Assembly: GCA_938085045.1 (NCBI GenBank)
Contig: CALKGI010000236.1
Location: forward strand, 1-49,898
Length of the DNA: 49,898 nucleotides
Reading direction: 5' to 3'
Origin: an uncultured Alteromonadaceae bacterium
GTDB lineage: Bacteria; Pseudomonadota; Gammaproteobacteria; Enterobacterales; Alteromonadaceae
Under the pieces are notes generated by a model, which ran no database searches, had not been told where the DNA came from, and saw only the letters and a list, made by a program, of their open reading frames with translations. Of this stretch, positions 15,231 through 23,917 are shown piece after piece; position 1 is the first letter of the stretch; every line of letters starts with the position of its first letter. Made by a program: the position numbers and the translations under genes.

Positions 15231-16243
15231 AACCATTAAGCAGTGAAGTCTATTACCTAGGCGATGAATGTCGAAAACAAATCGCCTCAACCGCCCCCGG
15301 TTTTTTAAATCAGCTTAAAGGATTAACGGTGGTTGATATCACCGGCACTGATACCAGCCGCACCCGGGTGGTCGCGACCCTAATTCACGGCAACGAACCT
15401 TCAGGGTTTATCGCTAGCCATTTGTGGCTGCTCGGTGGCCAAGTGCCTACAACCAATGTTCGCATCTTGTTTTGTAACCCTGAAGCTGCCCAACAAAAAC
15501 CCATTTTCACTCGCCGTTACATCGGTGACTGTGAAGACTTAAACCGTTATTTCGGCGATATTGAACAACCCGACGAAACCGTGACGTTACGTGCCAACCT
15601 TATCAAACGCGAAATTGCCGCCGTTAAACCCGAAGCCATTATTGATTTGCACAATACCTCGGGGTTAAGTCCTGCTTTTGGCGTCAGTGCCGTCGATTGC
15701 CCGGGCGTCAGGGAGTTAACCGGATTGTTCGCGCCAATGCAGATATACACCGACATTAGAGTAGGCGCCTTGATGGAACAAGTTTTTGATGCACCTATTG
15801 TGACCATCGAATGCGGCGGTGCAAACGAGATAATGTCGCATCAGGTCGCAACCGATGGACTAAAAACCTACTTTACCTTAGACAATCTATTCGAACGGCA
15901 AAGGGATGTATCGATTCATCGTCACCCCATTCGCATGGAACTGACTGGCGATGCATCGGTGGGTTATGCCAGCCATCGTTTGCTTTCAACCGACATCACG
16001 TTCATCCCTGATATTGAACAGTTTAATCGCCAACCCACGCCAACAGGGGAATTCCTTGGTTGGTACCACGGTGACGACCCATTACCAATGCGGGCAATTG
16101 ATCATCAGGGTGTCGACCAAATCCATAATGTATTAACCGTTGAAGGCGGTCGTATATACACCACTAAAGCGATGCAAATGTTTATGGCGACCACCAACCA
16201 AGAGATTGCCACCAACGATTGCGTGACTTACCTAACTATCTAG
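15227..16243 (+). CDS. AstE/AspA-type zinc desuccinylase/aspartoacylase
   Basis: A 338 aa protein started by the ATG at 15227 within the ATGA overlap. It has the M14-like zinc ligands of the succinylglutamate desuccinylase/aspartoacylase family: His54 and Glu57 in IHGNEPSG, and His142 in IDLHNTSG. Asn106-Arg107 in DLNRYF is the substrate-binding pair. Glu195 in TIECGG is the probable catalytic acid. Length fits the family. These enzymes remove acyl groups from N-acyl amino acids. There are no other arginine-catabolism (ast) genes nearby, so a role in AST is unlikely. It acts with the coupled GCS2-type ligase. A hairpin follows the stop. Confidence 0.82.
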   Translation: MKPLSSEVYYLGDECRKQIASTAPGFLNQLKGLTVVDITGTDTSRTRVVATLIHGNEPSGFIASHLWLLGGQVPTTNVRILFCNPEAAQQKPIFTRRYIGDCEDLNRYFGDIEQPDETVTLRANLIKREIAAVKPEAIIDLHNTSGLSPAFGVSAVDCPGVRELTGLFAPMQIYTDIRVGALMEQVFDAPIVTIECGGANEIMSHQVATDGLKTYFTLDNLFERQRDVSIHRHPIRMELTGDASVGYASHRLLSTDITFIPDIEQFNRQPTPTGEFLGWYHGDDPLPMRAIDHQGVDQIHNVLTVEGGRIYTTKAMQMFMATTNQEIATNDCVTYLTI

Positions 16244-16246
16244 AGG

Positions 16247-16440
16247 GTGAGAAATCAAGAGTTTCTCACGCAGGCACGAAGACGCGGAGGTTCACAGAGC
16301 AAGAAAAGGAAAGAATGTACGTAATTGGGGTTATCATTGGCTAAGGACAAACTTTATATATCTTTGTTCTAGTTTTTCTTCCTTATTCCGTTTTTAAATC
16401 TCTCCTTGCGTGAAGCTCCGTGCCTTTGCGTTTCAACAGT
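16247..16440. repeat. Hairpin plus imperfect inverted repeat element
   Basis: A perfect GTGAGAAA / TTTCTCAC stem (16247-16254, 16262-16269) follows the gene at 15227-16243. Its 3' arm belongs to a larger imperfect inverted repeat: CTCACGCAGGCACGAAGACG at the left, and CTCCGTGCCTTTGCGTTTCA at the right, about 100 bp apart. The right arm has another copy at 30820-30871, so this is a dispersed element. From 16441 to 16647 I see no convincing gene. Confidence 0.5.
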
Positions 16441-16647
16441 ATTTGAGTCGTATTTAGATGACTTTGCCCGCGTAAGCCTTTTGCCAAGCAACGATAATAA
16501 ACAACAAAGCAACGACACAAAGCAAGCGCTGATAAACTACATAAATCATTATGCACAGTCTAAACTTAAAAACACTCTGAGCGGTTGTTACCCCATCACC
16601 TTGCGATACATGACATACGACTGGTCAATAAACAAAAGTGAGTCCCA

Positions 16648-17424
16648 ATGAAAGCAAGTTGTTGTGTCGATTTTTATCAATTACCCCTAACTCAATTGCT
16701 CCTAGGTGAAAGTTTCCACCCCGGTGGCGTTAAGTTGACCCATAACCTGGCATCGCAAACCCTTATCAACCGCAACAGTACAGTGTTAGATATTGCTGCT
16801 AGAAAATGTACCTCTGCCCATTATGTAGCCGACAATTTTGGCGCCACTGTTTATGCGCTCGACCTAGGTTTAGAACACTTAACACACGGCAAAATACAAA
16901 ACACTCAATATAACAAAAACAAAGTACATTTTATCCAAGGTGACGCCCAGCACCTACCCATAGCCAGCAACAGCATAGATGTGGTGATTTGTGAGTGTGC
17001 AATGTGTACATTTGATAATCGCGAAACTGCACTAACCGAAATATACCGAGTATTAAAACCTGGCGGCTATATCGCAATATCCGATGTATTTTTAAATGAA
17101 ACTTTACCTGTAGAACTAAATATCGAGTTAAACCGTTGGCTATGTGTCAGTGGCGCATACAATGTCACCAGAAGTAAAGAAGTCATTACCCAAGGCGGTT
17201 TCTATCAACTGCGTTTTAAAGATGTTTCTGCCTCGTTACTCGAAACCATTCACACCATAGAAAAAAAGTTAACCGTACCAGATGCGCAATTGAGTGCCCT
17301 TATCCAACAACAAGCTCAACAACAACAAACCAACTGGCAGCACGGCATTCCCCGTCGCTTGGCCCACTTTATCTATGACGGTGGTGCCGGATATTATACA
17401 TTAACCGCCCGAAAACCTGGGTAA
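16648..17424 (+). CDS. Class I SAM-dependent methyltransferase
   Basis: A 258 aa protein. The Rossmann-type methyltransferase fold is read from VLDIAARKCTSAHYVA (motif I, about 48-62, without the usual Gly-rich loop), YALDLGLEHL (motif II acidic residue), FIQGDAQHLPI (motif III), SIDVVICECAM and VLKPGGYIAISDVF. An N-terminal SCCVDFYQLPLTQLLLGESF segment with adjacent Cys4-Cys5 recalls ArsM-like and related small-molecule methyltransferases, but the substrate is not recognisable. Cytoplasmic. ATG 16648 follows GTGAG. It stands alone, with about 145 bp before the next gene. Confidence 0.8.
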   Translation: MKASCCVDFYQLPLTQLLLGESFHPGGVKLTHNLASQTLINRNSTVLDIAARKCTSAHYVADNFGATVYALDLGLEHLTHGKIQNTQYNKNKVHFIQGDAQHLPIASNSIDVVICECAMCTFDNRETALTEIYRVLKPGGYIAISDVFLNETLPVELNIELNRWLCVSGAYNVTRSKEVITQGGFYQLRFKDVSASLLETIHTIEKKLTVPDAQLSALIQQQAQQQQTNWQHGIPRRLAHFIYDGGAGYYTLTARKPG

Positions 17425-17570
17425 ACCGCAACGTACCCAACGGGTAAATACCTGATTCATTGGTTTTTCAGGCTTTTTTGCCAAGTATTGACGGATAAGC
17501 TGTATTAATGAAGTTAAATTTTCTAGAATAGCCTGATATAAACCACAACGTTGAACCACTCAATAATCGC

Positions 17571-19610
17571 ATGAGCCGTAAGTACTTTCTGGATGACGGT
17601 ATTGAATACCAACCAGACAGCGGAGAGCTGTTTGTTGAGGGACATCTCGAAAACCTGCAAAGTCTCGAAAATAAACTTTTACGCCACTTTGTCACCCATC
17701 CCAATGAATTAATCAGCAAAGAAGACTTGTATAAAGTCGGCTGGGACGGACGCATATATGGTGACAACCCCCTGAGTAAAGCGATTTCTACCTTGCGTTC
17801 AAAACTGCGAGATAATCCGCGTTCTCCCCGTTATATAAAAACAGTGCCAAAAAAAGGTTTCAGGTTTGTCTCTGAAGTGTCAGAACAACCTTTGGATGTA
17901 ACCGTTGTGGAGCCTAAAGCCAACCCAAACATAACCAGTTTGCCATTAATGTTTTTTGTGGTTGCTGCGGTATTGATGTTGCTGTGGTTTTGGGTCAACA
18001 AGCTCTTAGAACAAACCCCTCAAGGTCCGCAATTTGGCAATGTACTACAGTTGACCCACAAAGTCGGTAGAGAGGAGTCGCCCAACTTATCAGCCGATGG
18101 CAAATTTATTGCCTTTACCCGACAACTGTCACAAGAAGAATTTGCTCAAATAGTGGTGATCCCAGTACATGGCGGCATCGAACAAACCATTACAGCGCGA
18201 GATTATCACAGCTTTACCCCGATATGGCACAGTGACGGTCGCCAATTGCTATATCATCGTTATAGCCCCGGACGCTGTGAAATAGCCGTAATGGAACTCG
18301 ACTTGCAACTTAACATTACCAGCGATCAAGTCTTAACCGACTGCGGTAAATACAACCAAAGCATTGGCTTAAGCTGGGGACCAGGCAATAGCATCTATTA
18401 TACCGATATAGACATAGAATTTGCCGCCCAGAACATCTATAAAAAAGACTTAGACTCTGGCAAACGCCAGTTATTAAGCACCCCAGATGATACCAACGGC
18501 AAAGGCTATTACCGTATTCAGTATGACGCTGATGCCAATGTTCTACACGCCTTGCTGAGTGTAGACTGGTATTACACTAAGGTACTCACACTAAACCTTG
18601 ACGGCGATATCATCAACGAACATCAAGTTAATGTACCGTTACTTTCTGTGAGTTCATACGCAGGCCACCCTGTATTCAAAAATGAAGGCAACAACTTTTA
18701 TTTCCTACGTGACAAGACTCCCCATCAGTTGATGCAATCGCCACTGTGGCCGATATACTCTCCTCATGTATCGAACAGTGAGCCTTCTGCTCTGACCCTT
18801 GTTGGTGGTACGTACAACAATGCCGAACTGGTATTGATTGATTTGAAAAAACAAAGCGAAACAGTATTATCAACCGGTGACATTGCACACAAGTATCCGA
18901 TTAGAGGCGCAAGCGGCGATACCTACTTTATCAGCAATCGGTCAGGCATATATCAAGTATGGAAAACCTTTGACGGTGACTACAAACAACTCAGCCAATT
19001 TGAAAGCAACATGCGTATTGAAAACATCGCAATCACGGCTGACGAAAGCTACATTGCGCTGAGCATAGAGCAAGATATTCACGTTTATCAATTAGACGAC
19101 ACCACATATTTGGCCAATCAGCCCTACATGGAATTAAAAGGCAGCGTTAACCCGCACTTCTCGCCTGACAGCAAGGTCTTGTGGAGCAGCAAGAAAACAG
19201 CTGAGAGTTATCAGATGAATGCTCTAGCTTTAGCAACTAAATCGGCTGCCCAAGCACCGGTAGAAAACGCCTACCTTGGTATGTTCGACCAACAAAATGG
19301 CCAGCATTACGCCTTTAAATACGAACAACCTGGCATATGGAAAATAAAAGACAGTAAAATGGTGTGGTTCAATGAATCTCCTTTTATCAGTAATATTTGC
19401 TCTGCGGCAATTAATAACCAAATATTGACTTATTATTCCGATGAAACGGCCAAACTGATGCAATTGGATATGACCAACAACAACACCACCGAACTGCTCG
19501 ATGCACCATACCGCTATTTTTCGACAGTCAAAGGCCAAAATGATCAACTAGTTGTTAGCAGACCCCGTTTTGCCGACACCCACATATTCGTCGTTCAATA
19601 CGAAAATTAA
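17571..19610 (+). CDS. CadC-like membrane wHTH regulator with propeller sensor
   Basis: A 679 aa protein. Residues about 10-103 are an OmpR/PhoB-type winged helix (LENKLLRHFVTHPNELISKEDL, PLSKAISTLRSKLRDNP, YIKTVPKKGFRFV). One transmembrane helix lies at about 123-146. Residues 155-679 form a periplasmic TolB/PD40-like beta-propeller, with repeats such as ESPNLSADGKFIAFTRQ, TPIWHSDGRQLLYH and NPHFSPDSKVLWSSK. The design is that of ToxR/CadC one-component regulators that sense a periplasmic signal and bind DNA directly. The target is unknown; the small gene cluster downstream (19987-21032) is a candidate. Start ATG 17571. Confidence 0.9.
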   Translation: MSRKYFLDDGIEYQPDSGELFVEGHLENLQSLENKLLRHFVTHPNELISKEDLYKVGWDGRIYGDNPLSKAISTLRSKLRDNPRSPRYIKTVPKKGFRFVSEVSEQPLDVTVVEPKANPNITSLPLMFFVVAAVLMLLWFWVNKLLEQTPQGPQFGNVLQLTHKVGREESPNLSADGKFIAFTRQLSQEEFAQIVVIPVHGGIEQTITARDYHSFTPIWHSDGRQLLYHRYSPGRCEIAVMELDLQLNITSDQVLTDCGKYNQSIGLSWGPGNSIYYTDIDIEFAAQNIYKKDLDSGKRQLLSTPDDTNGKGYYRIQYDADANVLHALLSVDWYYTKVLTLNLDGDIINEHQVNVPLLSVSSYAGHPVFKNEGNNFYFLRDKTPHQLMQSPLWPIYSPHVSNSEPSALTLVGGTYNNAELVLIDLKKQSETVLSTGDIAHKYPIRGASGDTYFISNRSGIYQVWKTFDGDYKQLSQFESNMRIENIAITADESYIALSIEQDIHVYQLDDTTYLANQPYMELKGSVNPHFSPDSKVLWSSKKTAESYQMNALALATKSAAQAPVENAYLGMFDQQNGQHYAFKYEQPGIWKIKDSKMVWFNESPFISNICSAAINNQILTYYSDETAKLMQLDMTNNNTTELLDAPYRYFSTVKGQNDQLVVSRPRFADTHIFVVQYEN

Positions 19611-19986
19611 CCGGATAAACTCATAATCGATGCTACGCAAGATTGACCCTCAATTTTCGCGTGGCTGATAAAACCTGATTACCCCCAAATTACCTGTTAA
19701 GACACAAAACCCTCAGTTTTAAGCGCCAAAGTAAACAAAAAGTAAGTAATCTGGCAGGCAATTCTGCCAATTCACCCTCTCATTTTCCATCACATAACTG
19801 GTCAAAAAACCTGCTTTTTTTCTTAACAAAGCCTGCCAAAAAGCTGATATTTAGCAGGTAAGAAATCCGAATAAAGGTAAAATAAAGGTAAGAAAAGCGG
19901 AAAGTTTTGCAATCTAGAACTCTCGACACTGACAACTCACCAGATCCACGGATCTAATTGAGTAATAGCTAGGCGAGGTATTTATA
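19611..19986. other. Intergenic region with short inverted repeats
   Basis: A 376 bp gap. It contains GGCAG-GCAATT-CTGCC (about 19754-19769), a CCTGC / GCAGG pair around 19836-19860 and a repeated AATAAAGGTAA near 19870-19890. These may belong to a regulatory leader for the 90 aa gene, but I cannot assign a known element. Confidence 0.3.
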
Positions 19987-20259
19987 GTGAGCATTCTTCA
20001 TTCAACTAAAGCAGGTTCAATTAAAGCAAAAGCAACTAAAGTGCATTTAGTAACAGCCATCGGCGCATTAGCCGTAATGGCGTCCTTTATAACAATTAGT
20101 GAACAAAACCAACAAGATACACAATTGGCAGGCCGATGTGCACCCTACCCTATATGCACACTGATCATTGCCGAACCGATAGGCCCGGTTACCGAGCAAA
20201 TGCTAATTGACGAAGCAGCAACAGAAGAGCAACAAAAAGGCAAGGAAAAACAAAGCTAG
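19987..20259 (+). CDS. Small membrane-anchored peptide, 90 aa
   Basis: GTG start at 19987 preceded by GCGAGG. Residues about 20-38 (VHLVTAIGALAVMASFITI) form a hydrophobic segment after a Lys-rich N-terminus, so it is a signal anchor or uncleaved signal. The exported part contains GRCAPYPICTLIIAEPIGP, with two Cys six residues apart, then an acidic/Gln-Lys-rich tail (TEEQQKGKEKQS). No family recognised. It lies between the membrane wHTH regulator and a lipoprotein gene on the same strand. A perfect hairpin 25 bp after the stop may end its transcript. Confidence 0.55.
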   Translation: MSILHSTKAGSIKAKATKVHLVTAIGALAVMASFITISEQNQQDTQLAGRCAPYPICTLIIAEPIGPVTEQMLIDEAATEEQQKGKEKQS

Positions 20260-20283
20260 CGTTGGTCACACCCCCCACTTTTC

Positions 20284-20306
20284 ACCGCACTTTTAGAAAG
20301 TGCGGT
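20284..20306. terminator. Perfect 10 bp hairpin after the 90 aa gene
   Basis: ACCGCACTTT-TAG-AAAGTGCGGT, a perfect stem with a 3 nt loop, 25 bp after the stop codon. No T tract follows on either strand, so it may be a terminator of weak type or an mRNA-stabilising end. Confidence 0.45.
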
Positions 20307-20408
20307 TATAAACCCTCCAACACCAATGACATCATGTACAGTTACCGCCAACACCAATATTTGATATAATCGCCAACCCTAGAAATAAACGACCGAACCT
20401 AAACACAA

Positions 20409-21032
20409 GTGACTGACACAGTGAAAATAACCGCTTCATCTATTGTTCGAATTTTCACCTTGATACTGCTCGGGGCATTACTTGGTAGTTGCGCAAAAAA
20501 ACCACCACTAACCGAACAAAGTCAGCCCCACGAAGTGGTCAAACATCTGTCATGGCACTTACGGTCTAATTTAGGTGAATTTACCCGCTTTGCAATAGCG
20601 CTCAATACCGTCGAAAAGCTAACCCACTTTCGACATCAATCAAATGATGCCGTAAACGGATTACTTGACGCTGGTATGTGGCGTAAAGACAGCTTGTCTT
20701 ATCGGCTCCATCAAAGGTTTGGCTCAACATTGACATCACTAGGCATCATCAGCGTAATGAAAAAAGGCGACAGCTTGGTTTTTCACGTGATCGCCACCGA
20801 GGTCGATGGTATCAGCGCGCAGTTCAATTTGGTTTACAATAATACCAATGAACCACTGCTAGGTTTTGTCTCAAATACCCGCGCCGACCGAAGTCCATGC
20901 CAAGCAGATTATTTAACCCAGCAATACCAAAGTATGCGCTTTGGGTCGTGTTATACCGGTTTGGCCGATGACTGGTATTTGCACCACGCGTACCAGCATT
21001 TACCACAACGACAAACTACTGGCACCAAATAA
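20409..21032 (+). CDS. Hypothetical lipoprotein, 207 aa
   Basis: The signal region KITASSIVRIFTLILLGALL is followed by lipobox LLGSC (Cys28). The GTG at 20409 is the outermost start; the GTG at 20421 is an alternative that keeps the signal. The mature part of about 180 aa has mixed alpha/beta character with a late pair of Cys (SPCQADYL and FGSCYTG) that could form a disulfide. No family recognised. Periplasmic, membrane anchored. It follows the 90 aa peptide gene by 150 bp. Confidence 0.65.
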   Translation: MTDTVKITASSIVRIFTLILLGALLGSCAKKPPLTEQSQPHEVVKHLSWHLRSNLGEFTRFAIALNTVEKLTHFRHQSNDAVNGLLDAGMWRKDSLSYRLHQRFGSTLTSLGIISVMKKGDSLVFHVIATEVDGISAQFNLVYNNTNEPLLGFVSNTRADRSPCQADYLTQQYQSMRFGSCYTGLADDWYLHHAYQHLPQRQTTGTK

Positions 21033-21267
21033 CCGATTCAAACCAAACAACCCCAATAAAAACCCAATAACGATACTTATACACTATTCGGCAAGATTAA
21101 GCCGACTAGTTCCTCGCTCTTTGTGGTTCGTTACACACGGATACAACAAACACCCTGATATCGTCCCGACCTTTATAGTCCATGACGTAGCAAAAAGCCC
21201 AGACAGTTGTTAAACTTGATCGTATCGTTTAACCATTTTTTTAGCCTTTTTTCAGGTTCTGACTATT

Positions 21268-22086
21268 ATGGGTCATACCAGCTTAAAGACTCATGGAGTA
21301 ATAGTGGATATTGTCGAGTTCAATCGAGATGCTTGGAACAAAGAATCCAAGGCAGGCGGTGAATGGTCAGTACCGGTCAATCCCCAACAAATAGCCCAAG
21401 CTCGCCAAGGCGACTGGACAGTCGTACTGACCCCATTAAAATCAGTCCCTAAAGACTGGTTTGGTCCATTGACAGATAAACAAGTATTAGGTTTGGCCTC
21501 TGGTGGCGGACAACAAATGCCCATTATGGCGGCAACTGGTGCGCATATCACTAGCTTCGATAACTCCGACGAACAACTGGCTAAAGATCAAATGGTAGCG
21601 CAAAGAGAAAGTCTTGCGATATCGATTCAACAAGGTGACATGGCTGACTTATCTGTCTTTAGCGATGCACAATTTGACTTGATTTTTCATCCTATTTCCA
21701 ACTGTTTCGTGCCTGATGTAGACAAAGTTTGGCGAGAATGTTTTAGAGTACTCAAACCCGGCGGGCGTTTATTGGCCGGTTTTTGCAACCCTGCGATGTA
21801 CCTTTTCAATCACGACAAGGCTGAACAAAGTCGAGAATTAAAAGTTGAATTCACCCTGCCTTGCACCAATTTACCCGATGCAGGCAAAGACCTTAACAAA
21901 ACAACGGGTCTAGGTGATGCAATTGAATTCAGTCACTCATTAGACAGCCAAATTGGCGGTCAGATTGCCGCAGGATTTACCATCAATGGCTTTTACGAAG
22001 ACAAATGGAGCGATGAAGCCTTGGTACTGAACAAATACATGCCAACATCTATGGCGACACTGGCAATAAAACCGGGGGTTGCGTAA
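21268..22086 (+). CDS. Class I SAM-dependent methyltransferase
   Basis: A 272 aa protein. The methyltransferase core is visible as VLGLASGGGQQMPIMAATG (motif I, about 74-92), ITSFDNSDEQL (motif II), IQQGDMADLSVF (motif III), FDLIFHPISNCFVPDV and FRVLKPGGRLLAGF. The pattern is close to the methyltransferase type 11 family. An N-terminal EFNRDAWNKESKAGGEWSVPV segment is typical of a conserved bacterial subgroup of unknown substrate. ATG 21268 is used. It is only 2 nt upstream of a receiver-domain gene, so both are likely one transcript. Substrate unknown. Confidence 0.82.
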   Translation: MGHTSLKTHGVIVDIVEFNRDAWNKESKAGGEWSVPVNPQQIAQARQGDWTVVLTPLKSVPKDWFGPLTDKQVLGLASGGGQQMPIMAATGAHITSFDNSDEQLAKDQMVAQRESLAISIQQGDMADLSVFSDAQFDLIFHPISNCFVPDVDKVWRECFRVLKPGGRLLAGFCNPAMYLFNHDKAEQSRELKVEFTLPCTNLPDAGKDLNKTTGLGDAIEFSHSLDSQIGGQIAAGFTINGFYEDKWSDEALVLNKYMPTSMATLAIKPGVA

Positions 22087-22088
22087 TA

Positions 22089-22454
22089 ATGCAAATACTA
22101 ATTGTTGAAGACAATGATATTAACGCCGCCGTGCTAACCCATTTTCTAATCCCTTATGGACACCCGGTGCATCGAGTGGTCAATGGCAAACAAGCCGTTG
22201 ATTATGTACTAAAACATACCGTAGGATTAATCATGATGGACATCAACATGCCCATTATGGACGGTCATGAAGCCACAAAACAAATCAGGGCCGAAACTTC
22301 GATAGAGCAGCCCCCCATCATTGCAGTGACCGCTGATGTGACCATCGCCTCAGAAAGAAAGTGTAATGAAGTTGGCATGAACGGCTTTTTGTCTAAACCG
22401 CTTAATGCCAAAAAACTCGCCACAGAAGTAGAGCAATACTTAGCCAAAAAATAG
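22089..22454 (+). CDS. Single-domain response regulator (CheY-like receiver)
   Basis: A 121 aa receiver domain with no output domain. The acidic pocket is Glu7-Asp8, the phosphoacceptor is Asp51 in LIMMDINMPIMDGHEA, the Thr switch is in IIAVTAD and the Lys is 103 in GFLSKPL. The MNGFLSKPLNAKKL ending resembles receivers of hybrid kinases, so it may be a phosphorelay intermediate. No histidine kinase is adjacent. Tightly linked (2 nt) to the methyltransferase gene. Confidence 0.9.
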   Translation: MQILIVEDNDINAAVLTHFLIPYGHPVHRVVNGKQAVDYVLKHTVGLIMMDINMPIMDGHEATKQIRAETSIEQPPIIAVTADVTIASERKCNEVGMNGFLSKPLNAKKLATEVEQYLAKK

Positions 22455-23005
22455 CCTTTGGTGACGATACAACCAACATACACTTTGTCTAAATAAATGA
22501 CAATATCGACGATGTTAGCGACATAATCCACGAGATTACTGCCCAAAACTGCTAATGTCTTTTTGCTGTAACGACTCGGGCACTACCAAGTGCCCAGATT
22601 GATTAAATATTAAGCGTTCAAAAAACCACCTGAAAAAATAACCACAGTAAAATCAAAAGACTAACTTTTAAGGACAAAATAGTTCAAAAAACCGCATTGT
22701 TTTTTCCAGACTGGTGCACAATACTCTTTCGTGTTGCCAAGTGATGGCGACAGGATAAGTAAACGGATTAATCGTTGTAACATTGTCTGGATACCAACTA
22801 GCTTAACTGTTACGGCCAAGCAAAGAAGCACGGCTATGCTGTTTCGCAGGAAAGTTGTATCAACTAATAGTTTAAAAGTGCGACGCCAACTTTTGACACT
22901 TTAATTCATGGATGAACCCGCATTTCTACCCTTCAGTTGAATCCCGATTTAAGTAAAAGTTAAGCACAAATAAAAAAACAAATAAATAAGAGAAGGATTT
23001 TTCTT
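22455..23005 (+). other. Long leader region, possibly structured
   Basis: A 551 bp gap before the gene at 23006. The hairpin GTTGCCA-AGTGA-TGGCGAC (about 22734-22752, one wobble pair) and GC-rich blocks up to about 22860 (GCACGGCTATGCTGTTTCGC) stand out from the A/T-rich surroundings. I compared this by eye with class I c-di-GMP riboswitch consensus blocks and it does not fit well. AGAAGGA (22990-22996) is the ribosome binding site for the next gene. Confidence 0.3.
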
Positions 23006-23917
23006 GTGAATAAACGATTTTTACTCCTGCTTTTGGTCCTCGGCCTAACCACCGTAGCCCAAGCAAAAACCTCAGAAATACTCACCGGCGAACTGGCACT
23101 AAACCACACGCTAGCCGCCGATATACCGCCAAGCTCCATCCAAACCCGCATAGGCAAAGAAGGACTCGACGACCTCTACAACCGCTTTGAACAACACTAT
23201 GGAGAATTTGTACGAAAGGACAACCCGCGTAAAGTTGATTTTGATTTTATTATGGGATTAAAAAGTAGCCAGATTAATTTTGAGCTGAACTACCTTTTTA
23301 ACGTTGGCTTGGATGAAGGTTTACCTATCGAAAAATTTACGCGTTTTGGTATTGGCGAGCAAAGTAACGGGAGGTTTTCATATAACTTTACTCAAAGCCC
23401 TTATTTGGCAAGCCCCAAAAGTCTTTTCACTATGTTAAGTTCTGATAAGCGTGTAGTCTCATTTTCCCCACTTCTGCTTGAAAGGGGGTTTCGTAACCAT
23501 GATATAGAAATAATCATGAAGCATATTAAGACCAACAACCTCCAAAACATGTTACGTGAACAAGAAGTTTTTTACCTGCATAACAATTTAACATTTTTAA
23601 AACAAGCAATTGCACTCAAAATGATTCTGTCCCCTGAAAAGTATGAACACAAGCTCGCCTCTCTTAGTTATATAAGTGATTTTTTGAGACAACTAGTATT
23701 TCGAAATTGGGCATTATTATTAATGAACAAACTGGATGCACAGCGACAACGTATATTGAAGACACTGCTAATTGAAAGACTTAATGGTGATGTGAGTTTT
23801 TCGCGTTCTTCCAGAAACAAGAATGCCAGTAGATTTGCTAGGAGCATTAATAATATTGACATGAAACGGTATAACAAAGAAGTAAATGAGATGATAAACA
23901 AAGGAGTGTTAAAATGA
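23006..23917 (+). CDS. Secreted protein of unknown family, paralogue A
   Basis: A 303 aa protein with GTG start at 23006 behind AGAAGGA. The Sec signal peptide MNKRFLLLLLVLGLTTVAQA is clear. Its mature N-terminal region shares with the protein at 25430-26338 the blocks IQTRIGKEGLDDLYNRFEQH, YGEFV, RKVDFDFIMG and EGLPIEKFTRFGI; later YRNW/FRNW and LDAQRQRILKTLL also match. The rest is mainly helical. No known family or catalytic motif. The stop overlaps the next gene by 4 nt (ATGA), so the two are coupled. Likely periplasmic or secreted, working with the calcium-binding-like protein downstream. Confidence 0.75.
   Translation: MNKRFLLLLLVLGLTTVAQAKTSEILTGELALNHTLAADIPPSSIQTRIGKEGLDDLYNRFEQHYGEFVRKDNPRKVDFDFIMGLKSSQINFELNYLFNVGLDEGLPIEKFTRFGIGEQSNGRFSYNFTQSPYLASPKSLFTMLSSDKRVVSFSPLLLERGFRNHDIEIIMKHIKTNNLQNMLREQEVFYLHNNLTFLKQAIALKMILSPEKYEHKLASLSYISDFLRQLVFRNWALLLMNKLDAQRQRILKTLLIERLNGDVSFSRSSRNKNASRFARSINNIDMKRYNKEVNEMINKGVLK

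Noticed and set aside
16406..16651. 81 aa plus-strand frame ending at the methyltransferase start
   Set aside because: Its TTG start lies inside the dispersed repeat and it lacks protein-like conservation or a ribosome binding site. The ATGA overlap with the methyltransferase is noted but not enough.
22700..22890. Class I c-di-GMP riboswitch before the secreted triplet
   Set aside because: Compared by eye with the consensus blocks. The conserved CAAAC and GACGCAAAG segments are not present in order, so it is kept only as an unassigned structured region.
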